From: Halorhodospira sp.
GTDB lineage: Bacteria; Pseudomonadota; Gammaproteobacteria; Nitrococcales; Halorhodospiraceae
Reading direction: 5' to 3'
Assembly: GCA_007127935.1 (NCBI GenBank)
Contig: SKYL01000178.1
Location: 1 to 5,636, forward strand
Length of the DNA: 5,636 nucleotides
The notes below the pieces were generated by a model that did not search any database, was not told where the DNA came from, and saw nothing but the letters and a program-made list of their open reading frames with translations. Every line of letters begins with the position of its first letter. The first letter of the stretch is position 1. Below, piece after piece: positions 1 through 5,636 of the stretch. The translations under genes and the position numbers were made by a program.

Positions 1-898
1 CGCCCTTCAGCGCTTCCAGGAAGCGGGCCTCGGCGTCCACGTGGATAACACGCACGCCCATGTGACGGGCGAAGGTGGCCATCACCTGCTCCGCCTCACC
101 CAGCCGCAACAGCCCGTTGTCGACGAAGACGCAGGTGAGCCGGTCGCCGATGGCGCGGTGGAGCAGCGCCGCGGTCACCGACGAATCGACACCGCCGGAC
201 AATCCCAACACCACCCGGCCGTCCCCCACCTGGGTGCGAATCCGGGCGATACAGTCGTCGATGATGTTGCCCGGGGTCCAGTCGCCGGGGCAGCCGCAGA
301 TCTCGCGCACGAACCGCTCCAGGATGCGGCCGCCCTGGGGGGTGTGGGTCACCTCCGGGTGGAACTGAAGCCCGTACCACCCCCGCTCGTCGTCGCCGAT
401 GCCGGCCACCGGGGCGCTCTCGGTGCTGGCGATGACCTTGAAGCCGGCGGGCGGCTCGATCACCCGGTCGCCGTGGCTCATCCAGACATCGAGCAGGCCC
501 CAGCCTTCGGGGCTGGCGTGGTCCTCGATGTCGCGCAGCAGTCGGGAGTGGCCCCGGGCGCGGACCTGGGCGTAGCCGAACTCCTTCTCGGATGAGGTCT
601 CCACCGCGCCGCCCAGGTGGGCGGCCAGCGCCTGCATGCCGTAGCAGATACCGAGGAGCGGCACGCCCAACTCCAGCACCGCGCCGGGCACCCGCGGCGC
701 CTCGGCCACCACCGTCGACTCCGGTCCGCCGGAGAGGATCACCCCGGAAGGGCGAAAGGCGGTGATGGCGGCGTCGCCGCAGTCGTGGGCGTAGATCTCG
801 CAGTAGACGCCGCTCTCCCGTACCCGGCGGGCGATGAGCTGCGTGTATTGGGAGCCGAAGTCGAGGATCAGAATCCGGTGGGCGTGGATATCGGTCAC
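1..898 (-). CDS. guaA: GMP synthase (glutamine-hydrolysing), C-terminus cut off by window edge
   Basis: Converts XMP to GMP in the cytoplasm using ATP and glutamine, the last step of guanine nucleotide synthesis. About 299 codons are visible of a protein usually near 525. The N-terminal class I glutamine amidotransferase domain is complete: RILILDFGSQYTQL near residue 8, the nucleophile elbow GICYGMQ with catalytic Cys85, and FHPE with His180 and Glu182. It is followed by the ATP-pyrophosphatase P-loop LSGGVDSS at about 233-240. The rest of the ATPase domain and the dimerisation domain lie outside the window. The start is taken as GTG at 898 because VTDIHAHRILILD aligns end to end with the E. 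coli N-terminus MTENIHKHRILILD as I remember it. An in-frame GTG at 916, inside the end of guaB, is the alternative and has a weak AAGAGG 12 bases upstream. The gene lies 7 bases after the guaB stop, so it is almost certainly cotranscribed with it. The frame is uninterrupted. Confidence 0.97.
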   Translation of the reverse strand, partial: MTDIHAHRILILDFGSQYTQLIARRVRESGVYCEIYAHDCGDAAITAFRPSGVILSGGPESTVVAEAPRVPGAVLELGVPLLGICYGMQALAAHLGGAVETSSEKEFGYAQVRARGHSRLLRDIEDHASPEGWGLLDVWMSHGDRVIEPPAGFKVIASTESAPVAGIGDDERGWYGLQFHPEVTHTPQGGRILERFVREICGCPGDWTPGNIIDDCIARIRTQVGDGRVVLGLSGGVDSSVTAALLHRAIGDRLTCVFVDNGLLRLGEAEQVMATFARHMGVRVIHVDAEARFLEALKG

Positions 899-905
899 GG
901 CGGCT

Positions 906-2372
906 TCACTGGACACGGTAGTTGGGCGCCTCTTTGGTGATGGAGACGTCGTGGACGTGGCTCTCGCGCATCCCGGCCGCGGTGATGCGCACGAACTGCG
1001 GTTTGCTCCGCATCTCCTCGATGGTGGCGCAGCCGACGTAGCCCATGCTCGCGCGGATGCCCCCCAGGAGTTGGTTGACGATGGTCACCATGCTCCCCTT
1101 GTACGGCACCCGCCCCTCGATGCCCTCCGGCACCAGCTTGTCCACCGACGTGGTCCCCTCCTGGAAGTAGCGGTCGGCGCTGCCCTGGCTTCCAGCCATG
1201 GCCCCCAACGAGCCCATGCCGCGGTACGACTTATACGAACGGCCCTGGTACAGCTCCACCTCGCCGGGGGCCTCCTCGGTGCCGGCCAGCAGGCTCCCCA
1301 CCATCAGCGCGTGGGCGCCGGCGGCCAACGCCTTGGCGGCATCACCGGAGAAGCGCACCCCGCCGTCGGCGATCAACGGCACGCCGGTCCCCTCCAGCGC
1401 CCGCGCCACCTCGCTGACGGCGGTGATCTGCGGCACGCCGACACCGGCGATGATCCGCGTGGTGCAGATGGAACCCGGTCCGATACCGACTTTGACGCCG
1501 TCCGCCCCCGCCTCCGCCAAATCCCGGGCCGCCTCCGCGGTGGCGATGTTGCCGGCGATGACATCCACGTCGGGGTAGTGCTGCTTGACCCAACGGAGGC
1601 GATCCAGGACGCCGGCCGAATGGCCGTGAGCCGTGTCGAGGACCAACACATCGACGCCGGCGGCCGTCAACGCCGCCACCCGCTCCTCGGTGCCGGCGCC
1701 GACACCGATGGCGGCGCCCACCCGCAACCGCTCGTACTCGTCCTTGCAGGCGTTGGGATAATCCCGTGCCTTCTGAATATCCTTCACGGTGATCATGCCG
1801 CGCAGCCGGAAGGCGTCGTCCACCACCAGGATCTTCTCGATGCGATGCTGATGCAGCTTCGCCAACACCTCCTCCCGGTCGGCACCCTCGTGGACCGTCA
1901 CCAGCCGCTCCTTCGGCGTCATCGCCGCCGAGATCGGCTCGCCGACGCGGGTCTCGAAGCGCAGATCCCGGCCGGTGACGATGCCGACCAAGGCCTCGCC
2001 GTCCACTACCGGCACCCCGGAGATCCCGTGGGCCCGGGTCAGATCCATGACCTCACCGATGGAGGCGGTGGGCGCCACGGTGATCGGCTCCTTGATCACG
2101 CCGCTCTCGAACTTCTTGACCCGCCGGACCTCAGCCGCCTGTTGCTCCACGGTCAGGTTCTTGTGGACGATCCCGATGCCGCCCTGCTCCGCCAGCGCAA
2201 TGGCCAGCCGCGCTTCGGTGACGGTATCCATGGCGGCGGACACCAGCGGAATACTGAGGGCGATACGGCGGGTCAGGCGGGTGCGCAAATCGACTTCACG
2301 GGGCAGGACGGACGAGCGGGCGGGAAGAAGGAGGACATCGTCGAAGGTCAGGGCCTCTTGGGCAATGCGCAT
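906..2372 (-). CDS. guaB: Inosine-5'-monophosphate dehydrogenase
   Basis: NAD-dependent oxidation of IMP to XMP, the committed step to guanine nucleotides; a cytoplasmic homotetramer in known family members. The 488-residue length equals the E. coli enzyme as I recall it. Visible landmarks are: the N-terminal LTFDDVLLLPARSSVLP; the start of the TIM barrel with PLVSAAMDTVTE (43-54); a CBS-domain pair inserted at about 93-205 (ISGVPVVD, GIVTGRDLR, KILVVDD, GMITVKDIQ); NAD-side DTAHGHS (246-252); the catalytic loop GIGPGSICTTR with Cys303; phosphate-binding ADGGVR (335-340); the GSLGAM segment; and the mobile flap with Arg401-Tyr402 in SADRYFQEG. All catalytic residues are intact. The ATG start has a good Shine-Dalgarno, GAGGT (2385-2381, minus strand), 8 bases upstream. 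It is the first gene of the guaBA operon, with the putative promoter upstream in the divergent region shared with xseA. No PurR-like ACGCAAACG box is seen, so E. coli-style PurR control is not supported. Confidence 0.99.
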   Translation of the reverse strand: MRIAQEALTFDDVLLLPARSSVLPREVDLRTRLTRRIALSIPLVSAAMDTVTEARLAIALAEQGGIGIVHKNLTVEQQAAEVRRVKKFESGVIKEPITVAPTASIGEVMDLTRAHGISGVPVVDGEALVGIVTGRDLRFETRVGEPISAAMTPKERLVTVHEGADREEVLAKLHQHRIEKILVVDDAFRLRGMITVKDIQKARDYPNACKDEYERLRVGAAIGVGAGTEERVAALTAAGVDVLVLDTAHGHSAGVLDRLRWVKQHYPDVDVIAGNIATAEAARDLAEAGADGVKVGIGPGSICTTRIIAGVGVPQITAVSEVARALEGTGVPLIADGGVRFSGDAAKALAAGAHALMVGSLLAGTEEAPGEVELYQGRSYKSYRGMGSLGAMAGSQGSADRYFQEGTTSVDKLVPEGIEGRVPYKGSMVTIVNQLLGGIRASMGYVGCATIEEMRSKPQFVRITAAGMRESHVHDVSITKEAPNYRVQ

Positions 2373-2426
2373 GGAGCGGAACCTCGTGGGCGTGCGCCCC
2401 TGGACCGGGGCTGGATGTAGCCGGAT

Positions 2427-2454
2427 ATTTTAACAACCTGCCGCCGTCAGGCAA
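2427..2454 (-). promoter_or_regulatory. Putative sigma70 promoter of guaBA
   Basis: On the minus strand, TTGCCT (2454-2449; four of six matches to TTGACA) is separated by 16 bases from TAAAAT (2432-2427; five of six matches to TATAAT). Transcription would start near 2420, giving a leader of roughly 48 bases before the guaB ATG. This AT-rich patch stands out in very GC-rich surroundings, which supports the call. An imperfect 15-base palindrome occupies the spacer and touches the -35 element (see findings). It is a prediction by eye only. Confidence 0.6.
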
Positions 2455-2505
2455 TTCCGAGTTCCACTCGACCCAAAAATCCTGCTGAACCGGTACCATG
2501 GCGCC

Positions 2506-3771
2506 ATGGACGCCCCCATCGACGCCGCCGGGCGGGTGATCTACACCCCGTCACGCCTCAACCAGGAGGTCCGCCTGCTGCTGGAGACCGCCCTGCCCGC
2601 CCTCTGGGTGGAAGGCGAGATCTCCAACCTCGCCCGGCCGTCGTCCGGCCACCTCTATTTCACCCTGAAGGACCGCGACGCCCAGGTCCGCTGCGCCTTC
2701 TTCAAGGGCAAGGCCGTGGGGCTGCACCACCGCCCGGAGAACGGCGACCACGTGCGGGTGCGCGCAAAGGTCAGCCTCTACCCGGCCCGGGGCGAGTTCC
2801 AGTTGATCGTCGAGCACCTGGAGGACGCCGGGGAGGGCGCCCTGCAGCGGGCCCTGGAAGCGTTGAAGGCGAAGCTCCAAGCCGAAGGGCTCTTCGACCC
2901 GGCCCGCAAGCGGCCCCTGTCCCGCCTGCCACGGCGGATCGGCGTGATCACGTCACCCACCGGGGCGGCGATCCGGGACGTACTGACCGTGCTCCGGCGG
3001 CGCTTTCCGGCGCTGCCGGTGCGGATCTATCCGGTGCCGGTCCAGGGCGACGCGGCGGCCCCGGCCATCGTCGAAGCGCTGGTGGCGGCGGCCCGGCGGC
3101 GCGACGTGGACGTATTGCTGTTGACCCGGGGCGGCGGCTCGTTGGAAGACCTGTGGCCGTTCAACGATGAACGGGTGGTGCGCGCCGTCCACGCCTGTCC
3201 GATCCCGGTGGTTAGCGCCGTCGGCCACGAAGTGGACGTCACCCTCTCCGATCTCGCCGCCGACCAGCGCGCCGCCACCCCCTCGGCGGCGGCGGAACTC
3301 CTCAGCCCCGACAGCGCCGAGTGGGTGGAACGGCTGACGGCCCACCGCCGGCGCATCACCGACGCCGTCCGGCGGCTCATCCGGCAGCGCCGGGACGGCC
3401 TCGGCGCCCTCACCCGGCGGCTCACCGCCCAGCATCCGGGGCGGCGCCTCAAGGAGCGCGCCCAACGCCTCGACGAGTTGGAACAACGGTTGGTCCGCGC
3501 CTGCCGCGACAACCTCGCCGGGCGGCGCCGCACCCTGGAGGGATTGGCCCGGGCGCTCCACGCGGTCAGCCCCCTGGCCACCCTCGAGCGCGGCTACGCG
3601 GTGGTGCAACGGGAGCGGGACGGCACCCTGCTGCGGGACGCCGTGGCGGTGGAAGTGGGAGAGACGGTACGCGCCACCCTCGCCCGGGGTAAAATCGTGG
3701 CCCGCGTAGAGAGCCGCCATACCGAGGAGACCGATGCCTTACAGCCGCCGGTGGAACCGAACGATGACTGA
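2506..3771 (+). CDS. xseA: Exodeoxyribonuclease VII large subunit
   Basis: Catalytic subunit of exonuclease VII, which with several copies of XseB degrades single-stranded DNA to short oligonucleotides in the cytoplasm. The 421 residues read: an N-terminal OB-fold (about 13-106: SRLNQEVRLLLE, VEGEISNLARPSSGHLYFTL, AQVRCAFF); then the exonuclease VII core with RIGVITSPTGAAIRDVL (144-160), LLLTRGGGSLEDLWPFND (204-221) and AVGHEVDVTLSDLAADQRAA (238-257); then an Arg-rich helical region (about 270-350); and the C-terminal VSPLATLERGYAVV motif (354-367). Asp158, Arg208, His241 and Asp244 match residues I remember as essential in E. coli XseA. The start codon lacks a clear Shine-Dalgarno and sits in a palindrome; an in-frame GTG at 2536 is a less likely alternative because it would leave only three residues before the conserved TPSRLN. 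The helical arm is shorter than in E. coli (456 residues). xseB is not in the window. The gene is divergent from guaB, as in E. coli, and overlaps the next gene. Confidence 0.98.
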   Translation: MDAPIDAAGRVIYTPSRLNQEVRLLLETALPALWVEGEISNLARPSSGHLYFTLKDRDAQVRCAFFKGKAVGLHHRPENGDHVRVRAKVSLYPARGEFQLIVEHLEDAGEGALQRALEALKAKLQAEGLFDPARKRPLSRLPRRIGVITSPTGAAIRDVLTVLRRRFPALPVRIYPVPVQGDAAAPAIVEALVAAARRRDVDVLLLTRGGGSLEDLWPFNDERVVRAVHACPIPVVSAVGHEVDVTLSDLAADQRAATPSAAAELLSPDSAEWVERLTAHRRRITDAVRRLIRQRRDGLGALTRRLTAQHPGRRLKERAQRLDELEQRLVRACRDNLAGRRRTLEGLARALHAVSPLATLERGYAVVQRERDGTLLRDAVAVEVGETVRATLARGKIVARVESRHTEETDALQPPVEPNDD

Positions 3772-4615
3772 CCCACGAAGCCGCCGGCTTCCCGCCGCGA
3801 TCCATGGCTGGGTGGTGGCGTTTTCTCTATTGCTCTTCGGCGGCCCCGCCGCCACGGCGGCGGCACTGCCCCAACACTGGCCGATCCCGGGAGGGATCGC
3901 GGTGGTGCCGTTGGAGACCGAATCCCGCCCCGAGCGGGTCCGCTACCAGGGGCGGGACGTGCTGGTGGTCAACGGCGGCGACGGCTGGCAGGCGGTGGTG
4001 GGCATTGCCCTGGGGGCGGAGCCGGGCGAACACACCCTGGAAGTGGACGGCCGCCCGCGCCCCTTCCGCGTCCTCGCCTACCAGTACGAGGCGCAACGGC
4101 TCACCATCCCGGAGGAGCGACTCGTCTCCCCCGGACCGGATGATCTGAAGCGCATTCGCGGCGAAACCCGGCGCATCCGTGGGGCCTACGTCAGCGATGT
4201 GGTGGACCGCACACCCCGCCTCGACCTCAAGGTGCCGGTGGCCGACGCCCGCCGCAGCTCCCCCTTCGGCACCCGCCGCTACCTCAACGGCCAGCCCCGC
4301 AACCCCCACAACGGCCTCGACTTGGCGGCGCCGGTGGGCACCCCCATCGTCGCCACCGAGGCGGGGATGGTGGTGGAGAAGGGCCACTTCTTCTTCAACG
4401 GCAAGACCATCCTCATCGACCACGGCGGCGGCTTGGTCACCATGTATTGCCACATGGACCAAATGGATGTAGAGATCGGCCAGGAGGTGTCCCGGGGCGA
4501 GCGGATCGGCACCGTCGGCGCCACCGGCCGGGTCACCGGCCCCCACCTCCATTGGACCGTGGTCCTCAACGGCAACGCCGTCGATCCGGCACTCTTTCTG
4601 CCGCAGTCCGACTAA
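3764..4615 (+). CDS. Exported M23 (LytM-type) zinc metallopeptidase, probable peptidoglycan endopeptidase
   Basis: Probably cleaves peptide cross-links of peptidoglycan in the periplasm, the usual role of M23 family proteins. From the chosen ATG it has 283 residues. A signal peptide is clear: Arg-rich start (MTDPRSRRLP), hydrophobic core WVVAFSLLLFGG (about 16-27) and Ala-rich cleavage region PAATAAA (about 28-34). A beta-rich domain follows (about 42-105, ending near RPFRVLAYQY), resembling the N-terminal domain of some M23 peptidases. The C-terminal LytM domain (about 160-275) keeps the whole zinc site: HNGLD (His182, Asp186), the conserved YCHM (His230) and HLHW (His261, His263). No LysM, coiled coil or second membrane segment is seen. 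The ATG at 3764 overlaps the xseA stop in ATGACTGA, implying coupled translation, and gives a normal signal peptide length. An in-frame ATG at 3734 with GAGGAG four bases upstream is a real alternative, adding ten residues. The substrate is not determinable from sequence. Confidence 0.92.
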   Translation: MTDPRSRRLPAAIHGWVVAFSLLLFGGPAATAAALPQHWPIPGGIAVVPLETESRPERVRYQGRDVLVVNGGDGWQAVVGIALGAEPGEHTLEVDGRPRPFRVLAYQYEAQRLTIPEERLVSPGPDDLKRIRGETRRIRGAYVSDVVDRTPRLDLKVPVADARRSSPFGTRRYLNGQPRNPHNGLDLAAPVGTPIVATEAGMVVEKGHFFFNGKTILIDHGGGLVTMYCHMDQMDVEIGQEVSRGERIGTVGATGRVTGPHLHWTVVLNGNAVDPALFLPQSD

Positions 4616-4713
4616 GCAAAAGCTGAACCCATCCCTTGCCCCTAACTGGCGGGAACCCGATCCCCGGTTTAGACTCCAACGAGACAACCTTAAGAGCAGC
4701 CACCTTATTTTCC

Positions 4714-4720
4714 GGGAGGA
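4714..4720 (+). promoter_or_regulatory. Strong ribosome binding site of the thiolase gene
   Basis: GGGAGGA lies six bases before the ATG at 4727. It is the best Shine-Dalgarno in the window and fixes the start of the thiolase gene. The preceding 98 bases (4616-4713) hold no gene. I see no convincing promoter or hairpin-plus-T-run terminator there, so whether the thiolase is read from its own promoter or through from xseA and the peptidase gene cannot be decided from sequence. Confidence 0.8.
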
Positions 4721-4726
4721 TCGACC

Positions 4727-5636
4727 ATGTCCCAGCGCCGTGTCGTGATCTGCGCGCCCACCCGCACAGCCCTTGGCACCTTCGGCGGCACCCTCAAGAA
4801 CACCGCGGCCCCCGATCTGGGCGCCGCGGTGATCCGCTCATCGCTGACCCACGCCGGTCTCGATCCTGCCGCCGTGGACACCGTCATCATGGGCAATGTG
4901 ATTCAAGCCGGCTGCAAGATGAACCCGGCCCGGCAGGCGGCGGTCAATGGCGGCATCCCGGTGGAGGTGCCGGCACTCACCGTCAACCGCGTCTGCGGCT
5001 CCGGCGCCCAGGCCGTGATCAACGGCTTCCAGGAAATCGCCCTGGGCATGGCCGACTGCGCCGTGGCCGGTGGCATGGAGAACATGGACCGCGCACCCTA
5101 TCTGGTGATGCAGGGCCGCTACGGCTTCCGGCTCGGCCACGGTCAGATGATGGATGCGGTCCTCCACGACGGCCTCAACGACGCCTTCAGCGACCAGCAC
5201 TCCGGCTGGCACACCGAGGATCTTGCCGAGAAGTACCAGATCTCCCGCGACGAGCAGGACCAGTGGGCGCTGCGCTCCCAGAAGCGGTTCGGCGCCGCCC
5301 AGGCGGAGGGCCGCTTCGAGTCGGAGATCACCCCGGTAGAGGTCCCCGACCGCAAGGGTACCATCCGCTTCGACACCGACGAGCACAACCGCCCGGACAC
5401 CACCATCGAAGGGCTGCAGAAGCTCCGCTCCGCCTTCCGCAAGGACGGCACCAACACCGCCGGCAACGCGCCGGGGTTGAACACTGGTGCCGCGGCCATG
5501 GTGGTGGCCGGGGAGGACTACGCCGAGAAGAAGGGCCTCTCTCCGGTGGCCCGGATCGTTGCCTACGGCGTCGGCGGCGTCGAGCCCGGTATGTTCGGCA
5601 TGGGTCCTGTTCCGGCGGTCAAGCAATGCCTGGAGC
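4727..5636 (+). CDS. Thiolase, probable acetyl-CoA C-acetyltransferase, C-terminus cut off by window edge
   Basis: Thiolase superfamily enzyme that joins two acetyl-CoA into acetoacetyl-CoA, or cleaves 3-ketoacyl-CoA, in the cytoplasm; such enzymes serve polyhydroxyalkanoate synthesis, ketone-body metabolism or fatty-acid breakdown. About 303 of an expected 390-odd residues are present. Landmarks are: RTALGTFGGTLKN (13-25); NPARQAA (66-72); the acyl-enzyme Cys90 in VNRVCGSGAQAV; AGGMENMDRAPY (114-125); DGLNDAF then His158 in the CoA-binding loop; ISRDEQDQWALRSQ (172-185); and TAGNAPGLNTGAAAMV (244-259). The second catalytic half (the GHP histidine and the CxGxG cysteine) lies beyond the window and cannot be checked. 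Non-standard residues are HSG where HMG is common, and NTGAAA where NDGAAA is common. These fit a side branch of the acetyl-CoA acetyltransferases that I recall from other proteobacteria, so the symbol phaA or atoB is not assigned. No adjacent phaB or phaC is visible. The ATG has an excellent ribosome binding site. Confidence 0.92.
   Translation, partial: MSQRRVVICAPTRTALGTFGGTLKNTAAPDLGAAVIRSSLTHAGLDPAAVDTVIMGNVIQAGCKMNPARQAAVNGGIPVEVPALTVNRVCGSGAQAVINGFQEIALGMADCAVAGGMENMDRAPYLVMQGRYGFRLGHGQMMDAVLHDGLNDAFSDQHSGWHTEDLAEKYQISRDEQDQWALRSQKRFGAAQAEGRFESEITPVEVPDRKGTIRFDTDEHNRPDTTIEGLQKLRSAFRKDGTNTAGNAPGLNTGAAAMVVAGEDYAEKKGLSPVARIVAYGVGGVEPGMFGMGPVPAVKQCLE

Noticed and set aside
41..595. A 184-codon plus-strand open frame over the left end of the window.
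   Set aside because: It is antisense to guaA, whose amidotransferase and P-loop motifs are unambiguous on the other strand.
834..2420. A 528-codon open frame on the plus strand across guaB, and similar open frames antisense to the peptidase (3827-4687) and thiolase (4838-5626) genes.
   Set aside because: They lie opposite genes with intact family motifs. Their predicted proteins are low-complexity, rich in His, Gly, Ala and Asp, with no recognisable domain. High GC with G/C third positions removes stop codons from the antisense frame.
2455..2480. Possible xseA promoter: TTCCGA with AAAAAT.
   Set aside because: The spacing of 14 bases is too short and the -35 is poor. No other convincing plus-strand promoter was found in the divergent region.
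2296..2499. A 67-codon minus-strand frame crossing the guaB start and promoter.
   Set aside because: It runs through the predicted promoter and overlaps guaB out of frame, without a ribosome binding site or recognisable motif.
4653..4710. Possible rho-independent terminator after the peptidase gene: AACC...GGTT arms near 4653-4670, and TAAG...CTTA before TTTT at 4691-4711.
   Set aside because: Both stems are only four pairs with long loops, and neither is a GC-rich hairpin directly followed by a T run.
4681..4710. Possible thiolase promoter: GAGACA near 4681 with TTATTT near 4705.
   Set aside because: Spacing is near 18 but the -10 matches the consensus at only two positions. Sigma54-type GG/GC elements are also absent.

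Overview
The window is an ordinary core-genome stretch from a GC-rich proteobacterium. The divergent guaBA / xseA arrangement matches the one known from Escherichia coli. The GuaA, GuaB and XseA sequences look gammaproteobacterial, and the high GC with strong G/C at third codon positions would suit a purple-sulfur or halophile-type gammaproteobacterium such as Ectothiorhodospiraceae. That placement is inference from composition and remembered sequences, not from a search.

Layout. Minus strand, read right to left: guaB (complete IMP dehydrogenase) is followed after 7 bases by guaA (GMP synthase, cut by the left window edge). Together they form the two-step IMP -> XMP -> GMP branch of purine synthesis. 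A 133-base divergent intergenic region carries a recognisable sigma70-type promoter for guaBA. Plus strand: xseA (exonuclease VII large subunit) is followed by an exported M23/LytM-type metallopeptidase gene that overlaps the end of xseA, so the two are probably co-transcribed and translationally coupled. After a 111-base gap with no convincing terminator, a thiolase (acetyl-CoA acetyltransferase family) gene with a strong ribosome binding site starts and runs off the right edge.

No RNA genes, mobile elements, CRISPR arrays, attachment sites or long repeats were found. No intergenic stretch exceeds 135 bases. I do not see a novel system here. The points worth a second look are small: a perfect palindrome with tandem ATGs at the xseA start, a palindrome in the guaB promoter spacer, an XseA with an apparently shortened helical arm, the xseA-peptidase gene overlap, and a thiolase with non-standard residues next to its catalytic histidine.
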